30,220 nt of DNA from an uncultured Azospirillum sp. (GCA_900539605.1 UQCS01000017.1:1-30220); one strand, 5' to 3'; counted from the stretch's first letter, positions 1 to 7,676 are shown. Made by a program: numbers and translations. Notes: generated by a model not told the origin, from the letters alone.

Positions 1-60
1 CGGTTTTGATATTTTCTATTCTTAGTTGTCCACATCTAATAATTTATACAAATAAAAAGC

Positions 61-89
61 GTGACATCTCTCAATCTTAAGTTTATATT
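61..89 (+). promoter_or_regulatory. Sigma70-type promoter for structured RNA copy 1
   Basis: A -35 box GTGACA (61-66) and a -10 box TATATT (84-89) are separated by exactly 17 bp. The predicted start, near 96-98, falls right at the first base of the conserved stem of the RNA candidate at 99-188. No plausible protein gene lies downstream on this strand before the convergent mrp gene, so the promoter most likely serves an untranslated RNA. Confidence 0.6.
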
Positions 90-96
90 CAGGTTG

Positions 97-202
97 TAGC
101 CGGGGAGCTCTGGATATATGTTCAGAAACCCCACGGGTTTTAAAAATCCCGAGAGTCAGTTCGCTATCAGCTTCACAAACTCCCCGGCTATCTTTTGTTT
201 TC
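97..202 (+). ncRNA. Candidate structured small RNA, copy 1
   Basis: The RNA is closed by a perfect 9-bp stem (GCCGGGGAG 99-107 with CTCCCCGGC 180-188). Inside it are a second stem (108-114 with 147-153, one mismatch) and an apical hairpin (AACCC 127-131, loop CAC, GGGTT 135-139). Two internal-loop strands, ATATATGTTCAGA (114-126) and GGTTTTAAAAATCC (136-149), are identical in a second copy at 6809-6899 on the other strand, where the stems differ in sequence but still pair. The closing stem is followed by a T-rich tract (193-202) that could end transcription. I recognise no known RNA family. It could also be a mobile palindromic repeat, but the well-placed promoter favours an expressed RNA. 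Confidence 0.55.
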
Positions 203-246
203 CAAAATCATCCTTAATCATCCTTTGCCCCAAAAACCTGTGCATC

Positions 247-278
247 AAAAAAGCCCGGTCGTTTGGAACGATCGGGAC
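247..278 (-). terminator. Intrinsic terminator of mrp
   Basis: CCCGGTCGTT (254-263) pairs with AACGATCGGG (267-276) through one G-T wobble across a 3-nt loop. On the minus strand the stem is followed by six T. It lies 24 bp past the mrp stop. The plus strand also has T-rich sequence after the stem, so it may act in both directions. Confidence 0.75.
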
Positions 279-301
279 TTTGATACTTTTTTCCTCAATA
301 A

Positions 302-1282
302 TCAGAGAATTGCGGCTATCTGAGCGGCAATGTCGCGATAAGCTTTGCTGAAAGCGCTGTCGGGTTCGGCATAAACAATCGGCGTGCCGCCGTCGGAATA
401 GCTGCGGATTTTGATATTGAGCGGGATTTCGCCCAAAAACTTTTCCCCCAGGCGCTGAGCCGTTTCGCGCGCGCCGTGTTCGCCAAATACAAATTCCTTA
501 TGCCCGCAATCCGGACACAGATAATAACTCATGTTTTCCACGATACCCAAAATCGGCACGTCAACTTTCTTAAACATATTAACTCCTTTGACGGCATCGA
601 TCAGCGCAATATCCTGCGGCGTGGAAACAATCAGCGCGCCGTCAAGTTTCACCTGCTGGGCCAGCGTAATCTGAATATCGCCGGTGCCGGGGGGCATATC
701 AATCACCATAACGTCAATTTCGCCCCAGTTTACTTCGGTCAGCAGTTGCTGCAATGCGCCGCAGGCTTTCGGACCGCGCCAGATCAGCGGCGTATCGCGT
801 TCAATCAGGCTGCCGATTGACATTGATTTCAGCCCGAGGTTTTCAAACGGTTCAAAAGTGCGCCCGTCGTACGAAATCGGCGAAACGCCCTCAAACCCGA
901 GCATGGTCGGAACTGACGGCCCGTATATATCGGCATCAAACAACGCCACTTTCTTGCCGAGAGCTGCCAACGCCAGCGCCAGATTAACCGCCGTGGTCGA
1001 TTTTCCGACTCCGCCTTTGCCCGAAGCAACCGCAATAATCTTTTTAACCCCCGGAATTTTCCAGTAATTGTCGCCTTCTTCCCGGCGGGCCGAAGTATAA
1101 ACAACCGACACTTTGTCAATTTCGGGGTGTTCTTTTAAGGCATTTTCCAACTCCAGGGCCCGGGCCGCGTCTTCGGCGGCATTGACCAGCGTGACAATTG
1201 CCCGGCGATTGAACACTTTGACGCTTTCGATCGTTTCCGGGGCAAAATACCGGGCGGCGATCTGTCGCAAATCGGTTTCCAC
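302..1282 (-). CDS. mrp: Mrp/ApbC (NBP35-type) iron-sulfur carrier ATPase
   Basis: This 326-residue protein belongs to the Mrp/ApbC P-loop family, which binds an Fe-S cluster at a dimer interface and hands it to apoproteins in the cytoplasm. The first 70 or so residues look like the MIP18/DUF59-type domain usual in bacterial Mrp. The deviant Walker A motif GKGGVGKST (about 88-96) follows, then the dimer motif with a CPDC pair near residue 255 that supplies the cluster ligands. The start is GTG, supported by AGGAGAG eight bases upstream; no better ATG exists. The gene is divergent from hflK and ends in a strong terminator. Family assignment is firm; client proteins are unknown. Confidence 0.93.
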   Translation of the reverse strand: METDLRQIAARYFAPETIESVKVFNRRAIVTLVNAAEDAARALELENALKEHPEIDKVSVVYTSARREEGDNYWKIPGVKKIIAVASGKGGVGKSTTAVNLALALAALGKKVALFDADIYGPSVPTMLGFEGVSPISYDGRTFEPFENLGLKSMSIGSLIERDTPLIWRGPKACGALQQLLTEVNWGEIDVMVIDMPPGTGDIQITLAQQVKLDGALIVSTPQDIALIDAVKGVNMFKKVDVPILGIVENMSYYLCPDCGHKEFVFGEHGARETAQRLGEKFLGEIPLNIKIRSYSDGGTPIVYAEPDSAFSKAYRDIAAQIAAIL

Positions 1283-1317
1283 TTAACTCTCTCCTGTTGA
1301 TATTGTCATATGATTAA

Positions 1318-1346
1318 TTGTTTTTAGATTGTATTTATATTATATA
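1318..1346 (+). promoter_or_regulatory. Possible promoter of the hflK operon
   Basis: TTGTTT (1318-1323) and TATATA (1341-1346) are 17 bp apart, in the AT-rich gap between the divergent mrp and hflK genes. The gap holds several overlapping TATA-like tracts, so the exact -10 is uncertain. Confidence 0.4.
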
Positions 1347-1386
1347 TGATTTTAAAGCAACACAATAAACAACGAGGTGTAAAAAT

Positions 1387-2442
1387 ATGGCTGAAAACAA
1401 AGGACCGTGGGACGACAATGACGAAGGCCCGTGGCAAGGCGAGTCCAACAGCGAAAAGGTTCTGAAATTTCGCAAACCCAAAACCGGCGGAAGCGGGCTC
1501 AGGCTCGATGCCGGTCCAAAGCTGATCATTGCCGGCGTCATTGCCTTATGGCTGGCTTCCGGCTTTTATCAGGTACAGACCAACGAACAAGGCGTCGTGC
1601 TGCGCTTCGGCAAATATGTCGACACTACCGAACCGGGACTGCACTATCACCTGCCCTTCCCGATCGAAACGGTGGAAAAAGTCAGCATGACCCAGGAACG
1701 AAGCATCAACCTCGGCGTTGCCGAAAGCAATCGCGTTTCCAACGTTTCGCGCGCCTTTACCGAGAGCCATATGCTGACCGGCGATGAAAATATCGTCGAC
1801 ATCAACCTGACTGTGGTCTGGCGGGTTAAAAACGCTCGCGATTACCTGTTTAACATGCGCAACCCGGACCAGACGGTGAGCGTAGCCGCCCAGTCGGTTC
1901 TTCGCGAAATTGTCGGCCAGTCGCAAATGATGCCGATTATTTCCGGTGACCGCGGCAAGGTGGAAGAAGACACCAAGTTGGAATTGCAAAAAGTGCTGGA
2001 TGACTTTGGTTCGGGCGTAGAAATCGTACGTGTCAAACTGCAAAAAGCCGATCCGCCGAAACAGGTGGTTGATGCGTTTAACGAAGTGCAGCGCGCCAAA
2101 GCCGATATGGAAAGATTTAAAAATGAAGCCGAAGCCTACCGCAACGAAGTGGTACCGAACGCCCGCGGGCGCGCTTCAAAGATTTTGCTGAGTGCTGAAG
2201 CCTATAAAGAAGCGGTGGTCAACAAAGCCAAAGGCGAAGCCGATCGTTTCAACTCGGTTTATCAGGCTTATAAAAAAGGCAAAGCCGTCACCGCCAAACG
2301 TATGTATCTGGAAACGATGGAAAATGTCCTTAAAAATTCCAACAAAGTCATTCTCGATCCTTCGTCAAAAGGCACCAACGTGTTGCCTTACCTGCCGCTG
2401 GACGGGCTAAAAACAACTAAGGGAGGCACCGCCAATGAGTAA
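1387..2442 (+). CDS. hflK: HflK, SPFH-domain subunit of the FtsH modulator complex
   Basis: HflK pairs with HflC to form a large membrane cage around FtsH and modulates its proteolysis. This 351-residue protein has the expected layout: a Gly/Asp/Trp-rich cytoplasmic N-terminus (GPWDDNDEGPW), one membrane segment at about residues 46-62, then the SPFH/band-7 domain opening with NEQGVVLRFG, and an Ala/Glu-rich coiled coil. The start follows an AGGTG ribosome site. The 3' end overlaps hflC by 8 bp, which implies translational coupling. It is the first gene of a five-gene operon that continues with a DegP protease, a common alphaproteobacterial arrangement. Confidence 0.95.
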   Translation: MAENKGPWDDNDEGPWQGESNSEKVLKFRKPKTGGSGLRLDAGPKLIIAGVIALWLASGFYQVQTNEQGVVLRFGKYVDTTEPGLHYHLPFPIETVEKVSMTQERSINLGVAESNRVSNVSRAFTESHMLTGDENIVDINLTVVWRVKNARDYLFNMRNPDQTVSVAAQSVLREIVGQSQMMPIISGDRGKVEEDTKLELQKVLDDFGSGVEIVRVKLQKADPPKQVVDAFNEVQRAKADMERFKNEAEAYRNEVVPNARGRASKILLSAEAYKEAVVNKAKGEADRFNSVYQAYKKGKAVTAKRMYLETMENVLKNSNKVILDPSSKGTNVLPYLPLDGLKTTKGGTANE

Positions 2443-3298
2443 ACTTCAGTATATTTTGGCCGCTCTCGGCATTGCAGTGCTGGCGCTTGCCGCCGGCAGC
2501 ATCTACACGGTCAATCAGGGCGAACAGGCGTTGGTTCTGCAATTTGGCCGTCCGATCCGGGTTGTTAAGGAACCGGGACTGAAAATGAAAATTCCGCTGA
2601 TTCAGAACGTGGTTTTTTATGACGCCCGTCTGCTCAATCTTGACCCGCCGGCACAAGAAGTGGTGCTCAACGACAAGAAGCGTCTCGACGTTGACAGTTT
2701 CACCCGTTATAAAATCGTTGATCCGCTGCGTTTTTACAAAACCGTACGCACCGAATATCAGGCACAAAGCAAACTAGCAGAAATCGTCAATTCGTCAATT
2801 CGCAAAATCCTCGGCCGCAGCACTCTGCAGGAACTGCTGTCACAAAAACGCACCCAGATTATGAACGACATCAGCGCCGCGGTTAAGGTCGATGCCGAAC
2901 AGATTGGTGTCAGCGTGGCTGATGTGCGTATCCGCCGTGCCGACCTGCCGCTGGAAGTTTTGCAGGCGATCAATGCGCGGATGAAAACCGAACGCGAACG
3001 CGAAGCCAAAGAATTTCGCGCTCAGGGTTCGCAAGCCGCACAAAAGATTAAGGCCAGCGCCGACAAGGAAGAAACCCTCATTCTCGCCGATGCCAACAAG
3101 CAGGCTCAGATTATCCGCGGCCAAGGTGACGAACAGGCAATCATGATTTGGAACAGCGCTGCCGGGCAGGATATGGAATTTTATACTTTCTACCGTTCGC
3201 TTGAGGCCTATAAAAATGCGCTTTCCGACGGCAATGCGGCGATGGTCCTGTCTCCTGACAGCGAATTCTTTCAATTTTTTCGCCAATCGATGAGATAA
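2435..3298 (+). CDS. hflC: HflC, SPFH-domain partner of HflK
   Basis: This 287-residue protein is the partner of HflK in the periplasm-facing FtsH-regulating complex. It has an N-terminal membrane anchor (about residues 5-25) and an SPFH domain beginning NQGEQALVLQFG. A charged helical segment (MKTEREREAKEFRAQG) and a late hydrophobic tail (FYTFYRSLEAYK) are typical of HflC. Its start codon lies inside the end of hflK, downstream of GGGAGG. degP begins 3 bp after its stop, so the three are very probably one transcript. Confidence 0.95.
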   Translation: MSKLQYILAALGIAVLALAAGSIYTVNQGEQALVLQFGRPIRVVKEPGLKMKIPLIQNVVFYDARLLNLDPPAQEVVLNDKKRLDVDSFTRYKIVDPLRFYKTVRTEYQAQSKLAEIVNSSIRKILGRSTLQELLSQKRTQIMNDISAAVKVDAEQIGVSVADVRIRRADLPLEVLQAINARMKTEREREAKEFRAQGSQAAQKIKASADKEETLILADANKQAQIIRGQGDEQAIMIWNSAAGQDMEFYTFYRSLEAYKNALSDGNAAMVLSPDSEFFQFFRQSMR

Positions 3299-3301
3299 GA
3301 A

Positions 3302-4690
3302 ATGCGCAAATTACGACTTTGGCTGACAATAATGATTACGGGCGCGGTTTTTCCGGCGCAGGCACAATACGGTTTTCCGTCTTTTGCCGACCTGGCGGAA
3401 AAGCTGATCCCGACCGTGGTCAACATCTCCACCATCCAGCAGCCCGACCAGATCAACATTCCCGGCGCCTCCGCAACTGATGACGGCGAATATTATGATC
3501 CGCTGGAAGGCCGGGTGGCTCTGGGTTCGGGGTTTATTATCAGCGAAGACGGATATATCATCACCAACTATCATGTGATTGAAAACGCCGAAGTCGTTAA
3601 CGTGGTGTTGTTTGACAACACTGAAGCCGAAGCCGACATTATCGGCGGCGACGAAAAAACAGATATTGCGCTGATCAAAATCGAACCGCCGTTCGAACTT
3701 GACAAAGTCACTTTCGGTGACTCCGATGCTATCCGGGTCGGCGACTGGGTGTTGGCCATCGGCAACCCGTTCGGGCTTGGCGGCAGCGTAACCGCCGGCA
3801 TCGTTTCGGCCAAGTCCCGCGACATTGCCGCCGGACCGTACGACAATTTTATCCAGACCGACGCTGCCATCAACCAAGGCAGTTCCGGGGGCCCGATGTT
3901 TAATACCAAAGGCGAAGTGATCGGCATCAATTCGGCGTTGTTTTCCACTTCGGGCAATAATATGGGCATTGGCTTTGCCATTCCGGCCAACCTGGCGGCA
4001 TGGATCGTCAAACAACTGGAACAAAGCGGCGAAGTCAAACGCGGCTGGATCGGCATCCGGGTACAACCCAACACCAAAAATCTGGCGCGCAGCCTCAACC
4101 TCAAAGACGCACAGGGCATTATTGTTTCCGGCATTACCGAAAACGGACCGGCGGCCCGTGCCGGCTTGCAGGCGGGTGACGTAATCATCAGTCTCGGACA
4201 ACACGAAATCAACAATTGCAAAGATTTTTCGCGTTTGGTGGCCGAAACGCCGGCAGGCGAAGAGATCCAGCTGATCGTCTGGCGCAATCAGGAGATCGAA
4301 CCGCTGACAGTCAAAGTGGAGAATATGCCGAAATCGCCCAAAGCGGCGCCGCGCGAACAGGTCAAACCGGACTCGGAAAGCGGCAAAATCCTAAAACAAA
4401 CCGGCCTGATTCTTAAGGAAATCACGCCCAAGATCGTTAAAAACATGAAGCTTTCGCCAACCACGATGGGACTGTTGGTCGAAGGGGTGGAATTGGGCAG
4501 CGACGCCGACCGTCAGGGCATCAAGCGCGGCGATATCATCATCAAGACCGATCTCAAAGACTGCGTTACCCTCGGTGCAGCGCTGGAGCACATTGAGGAA
4601 GCACGCCAGCAAAAACGCCCGCTGCATCTGATGATTCAGAACGCCGAGCAAGATGACATCAACGTTTTACAAATAAAGCTAAAGCCATGA
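3302..4690 (+). CDS. DegP/HtrA-type periplasmic serine protease (Do family)
   Basis: This 462-residue secreted protease handles misfolded envelope proteins. A Sec signal peptide is visible (cleavage probably after AQA, residues 19-21). The trypsin-like domain carries the catalytic triad His91 (TNYHV), Asp121 (TDIAL) and Ser195 (GSSGGP). Two PDZ domains follow, at about residues 255-345 and 365-460; the second is somewhat degenerate. The start is 3 bp after hflC, and the 3' end overlaps holC by 4 bp. Linkage to hflKC places it in an envelope quality-control operon. Whether it matches DegP, DegQ or MucD best cannot be settled by eye. Confidence 0.93.
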   Translation: MRKLRLWLTIMITGAVFPAQAQYGFPSFADLAEKLIPTVVNISTIQQPDQINIPGASATDDGEYYDPLEGRVALGSGFIISEDGYIITNYHVIENAEVVNVVLFDNTEAEADIIGGDEKTDIALIKIEPPFELDKVTFGDSDAIRVGDWVLAIGNPFGLGGSVTAGIVSAKSRDIAAGPYDNFIQTDAAINQGSSGGPMFNTKGEVIGINSALFSTSGNNMGIGFAIPANLAAWIVKQLEQSGEVKRGWIGIRVQPNTKNLARSLNLKDAQGIIVSGITENGPAARAGLQAGDVIISLGQHEINNCKDFSRLVAETPAGEEIQLIVWRNQEIEPLTVKVENMPKSPKAAPREQVKPDSESGKILKQTGLILKEITPKIVKNMKLSPTTMGLLVEGVELGSDADRQGIKRGDIIIKTDLKDCVTLGAALEHIEEARQQKRPLHLMIQNAEQDDINVLQIKLKP

Positions 4691-5142
4691 GCCGGATCGA
4701 TTTTTATCATTTGCAAAATCAGCGTCTGGAAGACGTATTGCCAAAACTGTTGGAAAAAGCCTATGACACCGGCAACAAAATTGCGGTAAAAATCGGCAAT
4801 GACGAACGGGTAGATTTTTTGAACGCGTTGTTATGGACTTATAACGACACCTCTTTTTTGCCGCACGGCAGCCGCAAGGACGGCTCGGGAGAGTTGCAGC
4901 CGATTTGGCTGACCGCCGGCGATGATGTCCCTAATGATGCCAAATTTTTATTTTTGGTCGACGGCGCCCGTTGCGGATGGGAGACAATGCAGCAATTTGA
5001 ACGGGTTTTCAACATTTTTGACGGCAATGCACCGGAGAATCTGACCCAGGCGCGGCAAATGTGGAAAGAGCTCAAGCAGCAAAACGCCGATATTTTTTAT
5101 TGGCAGCAAAACGACAACGGATCTTGGCAACAGAAAGGATGA
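4687..5142 (+). CDS. holC: DNA polymerase III chi subunit
   Basis: Chi links the clamp-loader complex to single-stranded DNA-binding protein. This 151-residue protein has the family pattern: an N-terminal FYHLQNQRLEDVLPKLLEKA helix, LNALLWTYNDTSFLPHG, then the strand NDAKFLFLVDG. Length is typical. Its ATG overlaps the degP stop by 4 bp (ATGA), so it is probably coupled to the protease gene. Membership of an envelope-protease operon is unusual functionally but is set by spacing. The SSB it would bind is encoded at 20112-20570. Confidence 0.85.
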   Translation: MSRIDFYHLQNQRLEDVLPKLLEKAYDTGNKIAVKIGNDERVDFLNALLWTYNDTSFLPHGSRKDGSGELQPIWLTAGDDVPNDAKFLFLVDGARCGWETMQQFERVFNIFDGNAPENLTQARQMWKELKQQNADIFYWQQNDNGSWQQKG

Positions 5143-5146
5143 AACA

Positions 5147-5770
5147 ATGGACCGAAATTTTCTTATCAAAAACAACCTGACAGAAATCAACGGCAGTTCT
5201 TTCATCATTGATATGATGTACGCCACGTCGGAAAACATGATGATGCGGCCGGTTTATAAAGAAGTGGGCTTTGGTGATCGTGCCTATGTTCATCTGGACG
5301 TGGCGGTACGGTTGCAGAACCTGGCCTCCCAACTGGCGGAGCAAGAACTGAAATTGCGCATTCGTGATGCCTACCGGCCGCCGGTTGCTCATCAGAGGAT
5401 GCTGCAGCTGGTACCGGTAGAAGGCTTTTTTGCCAGCCGCCCCGAAAACAGCCTGCATTGTTACGGCACCGCGATCGACTGCTGTCTGACCGACCTCAAA
5501 GGTCGCAACCTCAAATTTCCGACCGAAGTGGACGCCTATGAGAAAAAATATGCCAAACAAATTGCCAAAGGGGTGACCGAACCTTTCTACAAACATCTGG
5601 AGAAAGCACGGCAGGATTTTCTCGACACCCGCTATGCCGAAGAGATCAACAACCGCGAACTGCTAAAAAAGATTATGACATCGGTGGGTTTTGAGCCGAT
5701 CAGCAGCGAGTGGTGGCATTTCCAGCTGCCGGGCGGCAAAGAAGACTACCCGATGATTGAGTGGGAATAA
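5147..5770 (+). CDS. D-alanyl-D-alanine dipeptidase, VanX/DdpX type (peptidase M15)
   Basis: This 207-residue zinc peptidase family cleaves D-Ala-D-Ala during peptidoglycan recycling or, in VanX, glycopeptide resistance. The zinc and catalytic motifs are present: the strand RIRDAYRPP, then SLHCYGTAID (the SxHxxGxAxD ligands) and SEWWHF near the C-terminus (ExxWH). No signal peptide is visible, so it probably acts in the cytoplasm like DdpX. It starts 4 bp after holC behind AAAGGATG and is the last gene of the hflK operon. No other van genes are present, which argues against a resistance role. Confidence 0.9.
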   Translation: MDRNFLIKNNLTEINGSSFIIDMMYATSENMMMRPVYKEVGFGDRAYVHLDVAVRLQNLASQLAEQELKLRIRDAYRPPVAHQRMLQLVPVEGFFASRPENSLHCYGTAIDCCLTDLKGRNLKFPTEVDAYEKKYAKQIAKGVTEPFYKHLEKARQDFLDTRYAEEINNRELLKKIMTSVGFEPISSEWWHFQLPGGKEDYPMIEWE

Positions 5771-5838
5771 GCGCCGTCTCGCTTTTTCTACCGGAAACGA
5801 CGGCAAAAACCAAGCGGTCTGCCGCGAAAGATTTGTTG

Positions 5839-6100
5839 CCACAACCGCCCTCTTTTTACAAGTATATCGTGCACAACTCACTATCACCGGCAGCAAAAGA
5901 AATGTCACCGATGCTTGAACAGGCAAGCAGCCGTTCAAGGAAGACGCATAGCCAAAACCGCTCTTTTTTACAAGTATATCGTGCATAACCTATCATCACC
6001 GGCAGCAAAAGAAATGTCACCGATGTTTGAACAGGCAAGCGGCCGCTCAAGGAAGACGCATCGTCACAACCACGTCATTTTACAATCATGACGGGTATAC
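5839..6100. repeat. 112-bp tandem repeat, about 2.3 copies
   Basis: The landmark ACAAGTATATCGTGCA occurs at 5858 and 5970, with a decayed version (ACAATCATGACGGGTATA) at 6082, giving an exact 112-bp period. Each unit also carries CACCGGCAGCAAAAGAAATG and CAAGGAAGACGCAT. A more degenerate relative may lie at 5790-5850. Minus-strand reading frames across it differ between units and have no family resemblance, so I treat it as non-coding. No other feature is seen between the vanX-like gene and the XRE gene. Confidence 0.8.
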
Positions 6101-6160
6101 CACATACCGTCGGCATTGACGGATGTTTGGCGTTGAGACAGCTTTAGCCGGATCGTTTTT

Positions 6161-6691
6161 CTAGTCTGTCGGCGGTTGGGTGTTGGACGTTGCCGCCCGC
6201 CCCTCGGGTACCCGGTTCTCCCCGGATGCCGTATTTTTTGCAGCTTCCACCGCAGCCGCCGTCGGCTCCGCATTTGCAGCCTTCCCGGATGTTGCGGCCA
6301 TGGCTTTCGCCGCTTTCCGGCGCGCGTTTTCTTCGACTTCTTCCCATTTTTTGATAGCTTGCCACTGACGTTGATTCATTTTTTCTTCCGACAGTTTTTC
6401 CTGCCAGCGGCGACTTTTGCGCAACGTCCGGGCATCAATGCCGACAAAAAAGCTCGAAACATTGATTTCCATCGCTTCGCAAATCATCCACAACCGGCTG
6501 CAGGAGAGACGGTTGTCGCCTTTTTCGTACTTTTGGATCTGCTGAAAAGTAAGACCGACCTTGTCGGCAAGTGCCGTTTGGCTGATATGAAATTCATGGC
6601 GCAGTTTGTACAAACGACGACCGATATACACGTCAATCGGATGAGGTTCCCTCTTCAACAGGCGGGCACGAAATTTTTTTGAGATGACCAT
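6161..6691 (-). CDS. XRE-family helix-turn-helix transcriptional regulator
   Basis: This protein of about 176 residues has a Cro/CI-type DNA-binding domain near its N-terminus: IGRRLYKLRHEFHISQTALA, then LTFQQIQKYEKGDNRLS, then a Leu-Trp-Met-Ile helix. The arrangement resembles the short XRE regulators common in alphaproteobacteria. The C-terminal half is an Ala/Glu-rich low-complexity tail. I start at the ATG at 6691 (MVISKK), preceded by AGGGAA; the frame is open back to 6751, but the extra residues look unrelated. Its leader carries a structured RNA element with a terminator at 6779-6809, which could attenuate its expression. Target genes are unknown. Confidence 0.82.
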   Translation of the reverse strand: MVISKKFRARLLKREPHPIDVYIGRRLYKLRHEFHISQTALADKVGLTFQQIQKYEKGDNRLSCSRLWMICEAMEINVSSFFVGIDARTLRKSRRWQEKLSEEKMNQRQWQAIKKWEEVEENARRKAAKAMAATSGKAANAEPTAAAVEAAKNTASGENRVPEGRAATSNTQPPTD

Positions 6692-6774
6692 TACAACAAA
6701 TTCCCTTTTTACTGTGAACACAATAAACAGGCCACCGGTTGTTTCTTTCATCTCGTTGTTTCCCTGCTGCCAAA

Positions 6775-6959
6775 AGCTGCAAAAAAAACCACTTTCGAAA
6801 CGAAGGTGGCCGGGGGAGTTGCTAAATCAAGTGTAGTCATGACTCCTTGGATTTTTAAAACCTTGCGGTCTCTGAACATATATTCAAGGCTCCTCCGGCT
6901 GCCTGATGCGGCGGACAGGACACAATGCCTGTCTATCGCCGCACCTACTCTGCCAACAG
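6775..6959 (-). ncRNA. Candidate structured small RNA or leader, copy 2
   Basis: The core (6809-6899) repeats the architecture of the element at 99-188: a closing stem (6890-6899 with 6809-6818), a second stem (CCTTG with CAAGG), and an apical ACC-GCAA-GGT hairpin with a GNRA-type tetraloop. The internal-loop strands ATATATGTTCAGA and GGTTTTAAAAATCC are identical to copy 1, while the helices differ and still pair. This copy has an extra 5' hairpin (6907-6943, TGCGGCG and GACAGG paired with CCTGTC and CGCCGCA), its own promoter upstream, and a terminator downstream. It is either a free small RNA of about 180 nt or the attenuated leader of the XRE gene. Confidence 0.6.
6779..6809 (-). terminator. 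Intrinsic terminator downstream of structured RNA copy 2
   Basis: Read on the minus strand, CCACCTTCG and CGAAAGTGG form a nine-position stem with one mismatch around a TTT loop, followed by eight T. It directly abuts the closing stem of the RNA element and lies about 90 bp upstream of the XRE start. It could end a small RNA or act as an attenuator. Confidence 0.75.
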
Positions 6960-6965
6960 GTATTT

Positions 6966-6994
6966 ATATTAAGTAAAATGTTGAAAATTGGCAA
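6966..6994 (-). promoter_or_regulatory. Sigma70-type promoter for structured RNA copy 2
   Basis: On the minus strand TTGCCA (6989-6994) and TAATAT (6966-6971) are 17 bp apart. The predicted start, near 6959, leads straight into the 5' hairpin of the RNA candidate. Confidence 0.65.
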
Positions 6995-7010
6995 GTTCTA
7001 ATTGAAGCGG

Positions 7011-7167
7011 CACCCCACGCGCTGCCGATGGACGAAAAGTGAAAGGGCGCAAGGGATGAAGGTGGCTTGAGGGGTGAGAAGATGGCGGAAGGGGTGAAAG
7101 TGGCTTAAAAGGTGAGAAGATGGCAGAAGGATGGGCAGCGGCTCGGTTAGCAGTGAGTGTCGAGGAG
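7011..7167 (+). repeat. 157-bp direct repeat, unit 1
   Basis: This unit runs from CACCCCACGCGCTGCCGA to GTGAGTGTCGAGGAG and recurs without gaps 358 bp downstream at 7369-7525, at roughly 90 percent identity by eye. It is purine-rich on the plus strand. Much of its interior follows a 19-bp pseudo-period. No reading frame is conserved between the two units in either direction. Confidence 0.8.
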
Positions 7168-7250
7168 CACGGCTGGTGGCAAGGAATGCGGTCGGTAGTG
7201 AGGAGTGCCGTCGGTGTCGAGAAGTGCTGTCGGTGGTGAGGAGTATGGTC
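7058..7250 (+). repeat. Degenerate 19-bp tandem array
   Basis: From 7058 the sequence splits cleanly into ten 19-bp units with a loose purine-rich consensus. Odd and even units at the start resemble GAAGGTGGCTTGAGGGGTG and AGAAGATGGCGGAAGGGGT; later units resemble GTCGGTAGTGAGGAGTGCC. The units at 7194-7250 are the clearest. There are no spacers, so this is not a CRISPR array. Function is unknown. Confidence 0.7.
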
Positions 7251-7368
7251 TACGGTTGATGATGAGGCGCGCGGTGAGGGATATCGGGAGTGACGGCATG
7301 TTGAAACGAGGAAATTCCCCCTTCCCCTTTCTTGAAGCTACTCTTTTGGATAAAACACCGCAAATCAG

Positions 7369-7525
7369 CACCCCACGCGCTGCCGACGGACGAAAAGTGA
7401 AAGGGCGGAAGGGGTGAAGGTGGCTTGAGGGATGAGAAGATGGCGCAAGGAGTGAAGGTGGCTCGAGGGGTGAGAAAATGGCAAAAGGATGAGCAGCGGC
7501 TCGGTTAGCAGTGAGTGTCGAGAAG
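7369..7525 (+). repeat. 157-bp direct repeat, unit 2
   Basis: This is the second copy of the 7011-7167 unit, and is followed by about two further 19-bp units (7514-7552). The stretch between the copies (7251-7368) and the rest up to 7640 show no gene I can support. Confidence 0.8.
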
Positions 7526-7676
7526 TGCCATCGGTAGTGAGAAGTGCGGCTGAAACGAACCCAAAATCAGGGAGTTGGGGAGGAAATCAGGGGTGAACGA
7601 GTGAAAAGACGGGCAAAAGTCAGAAAGAAAAAATGACCGAAGGCTTGGGAAATAACGGGCAAGCAATTTGCACAAG

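Noticed and set aside
99..188. Integron attC site or IS end for the repeated structured element
   Set aside because: No integrase or transposase is near either copy, the elements lie in opposite orientations 6.7 kb apart, and both have aligned promoters, which fits an RNA better.
3311..4204. Long minus-strand open frame antisense to degP
   Set aside because: It is a shadow of a well-supported protease gene in GC-richer DNA; no start signal or protein family fits.
5147..5770. Glycopeptide resistance cluster (vanX)
   Set aside because: No vanH, vanA-type ligase or two-component genes are nearby; cytoplasmic DdpX-like peptidases are ordinary in Gram-negative bacteria.
5663..6050. Overlapping minus-strand open frames with hydrophobic, Cys-containing products over the 112-bp repeat
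   Set aside because: They arise from the repeated DNA, overlap the end of the vanX-like gene, change frame between units, and lack ribosome sites.
7058..7250. CRISPR-like array
   Set aside because: The 19-bp units are back to back without unique spacers, are degenerate, and no cas genes are present.
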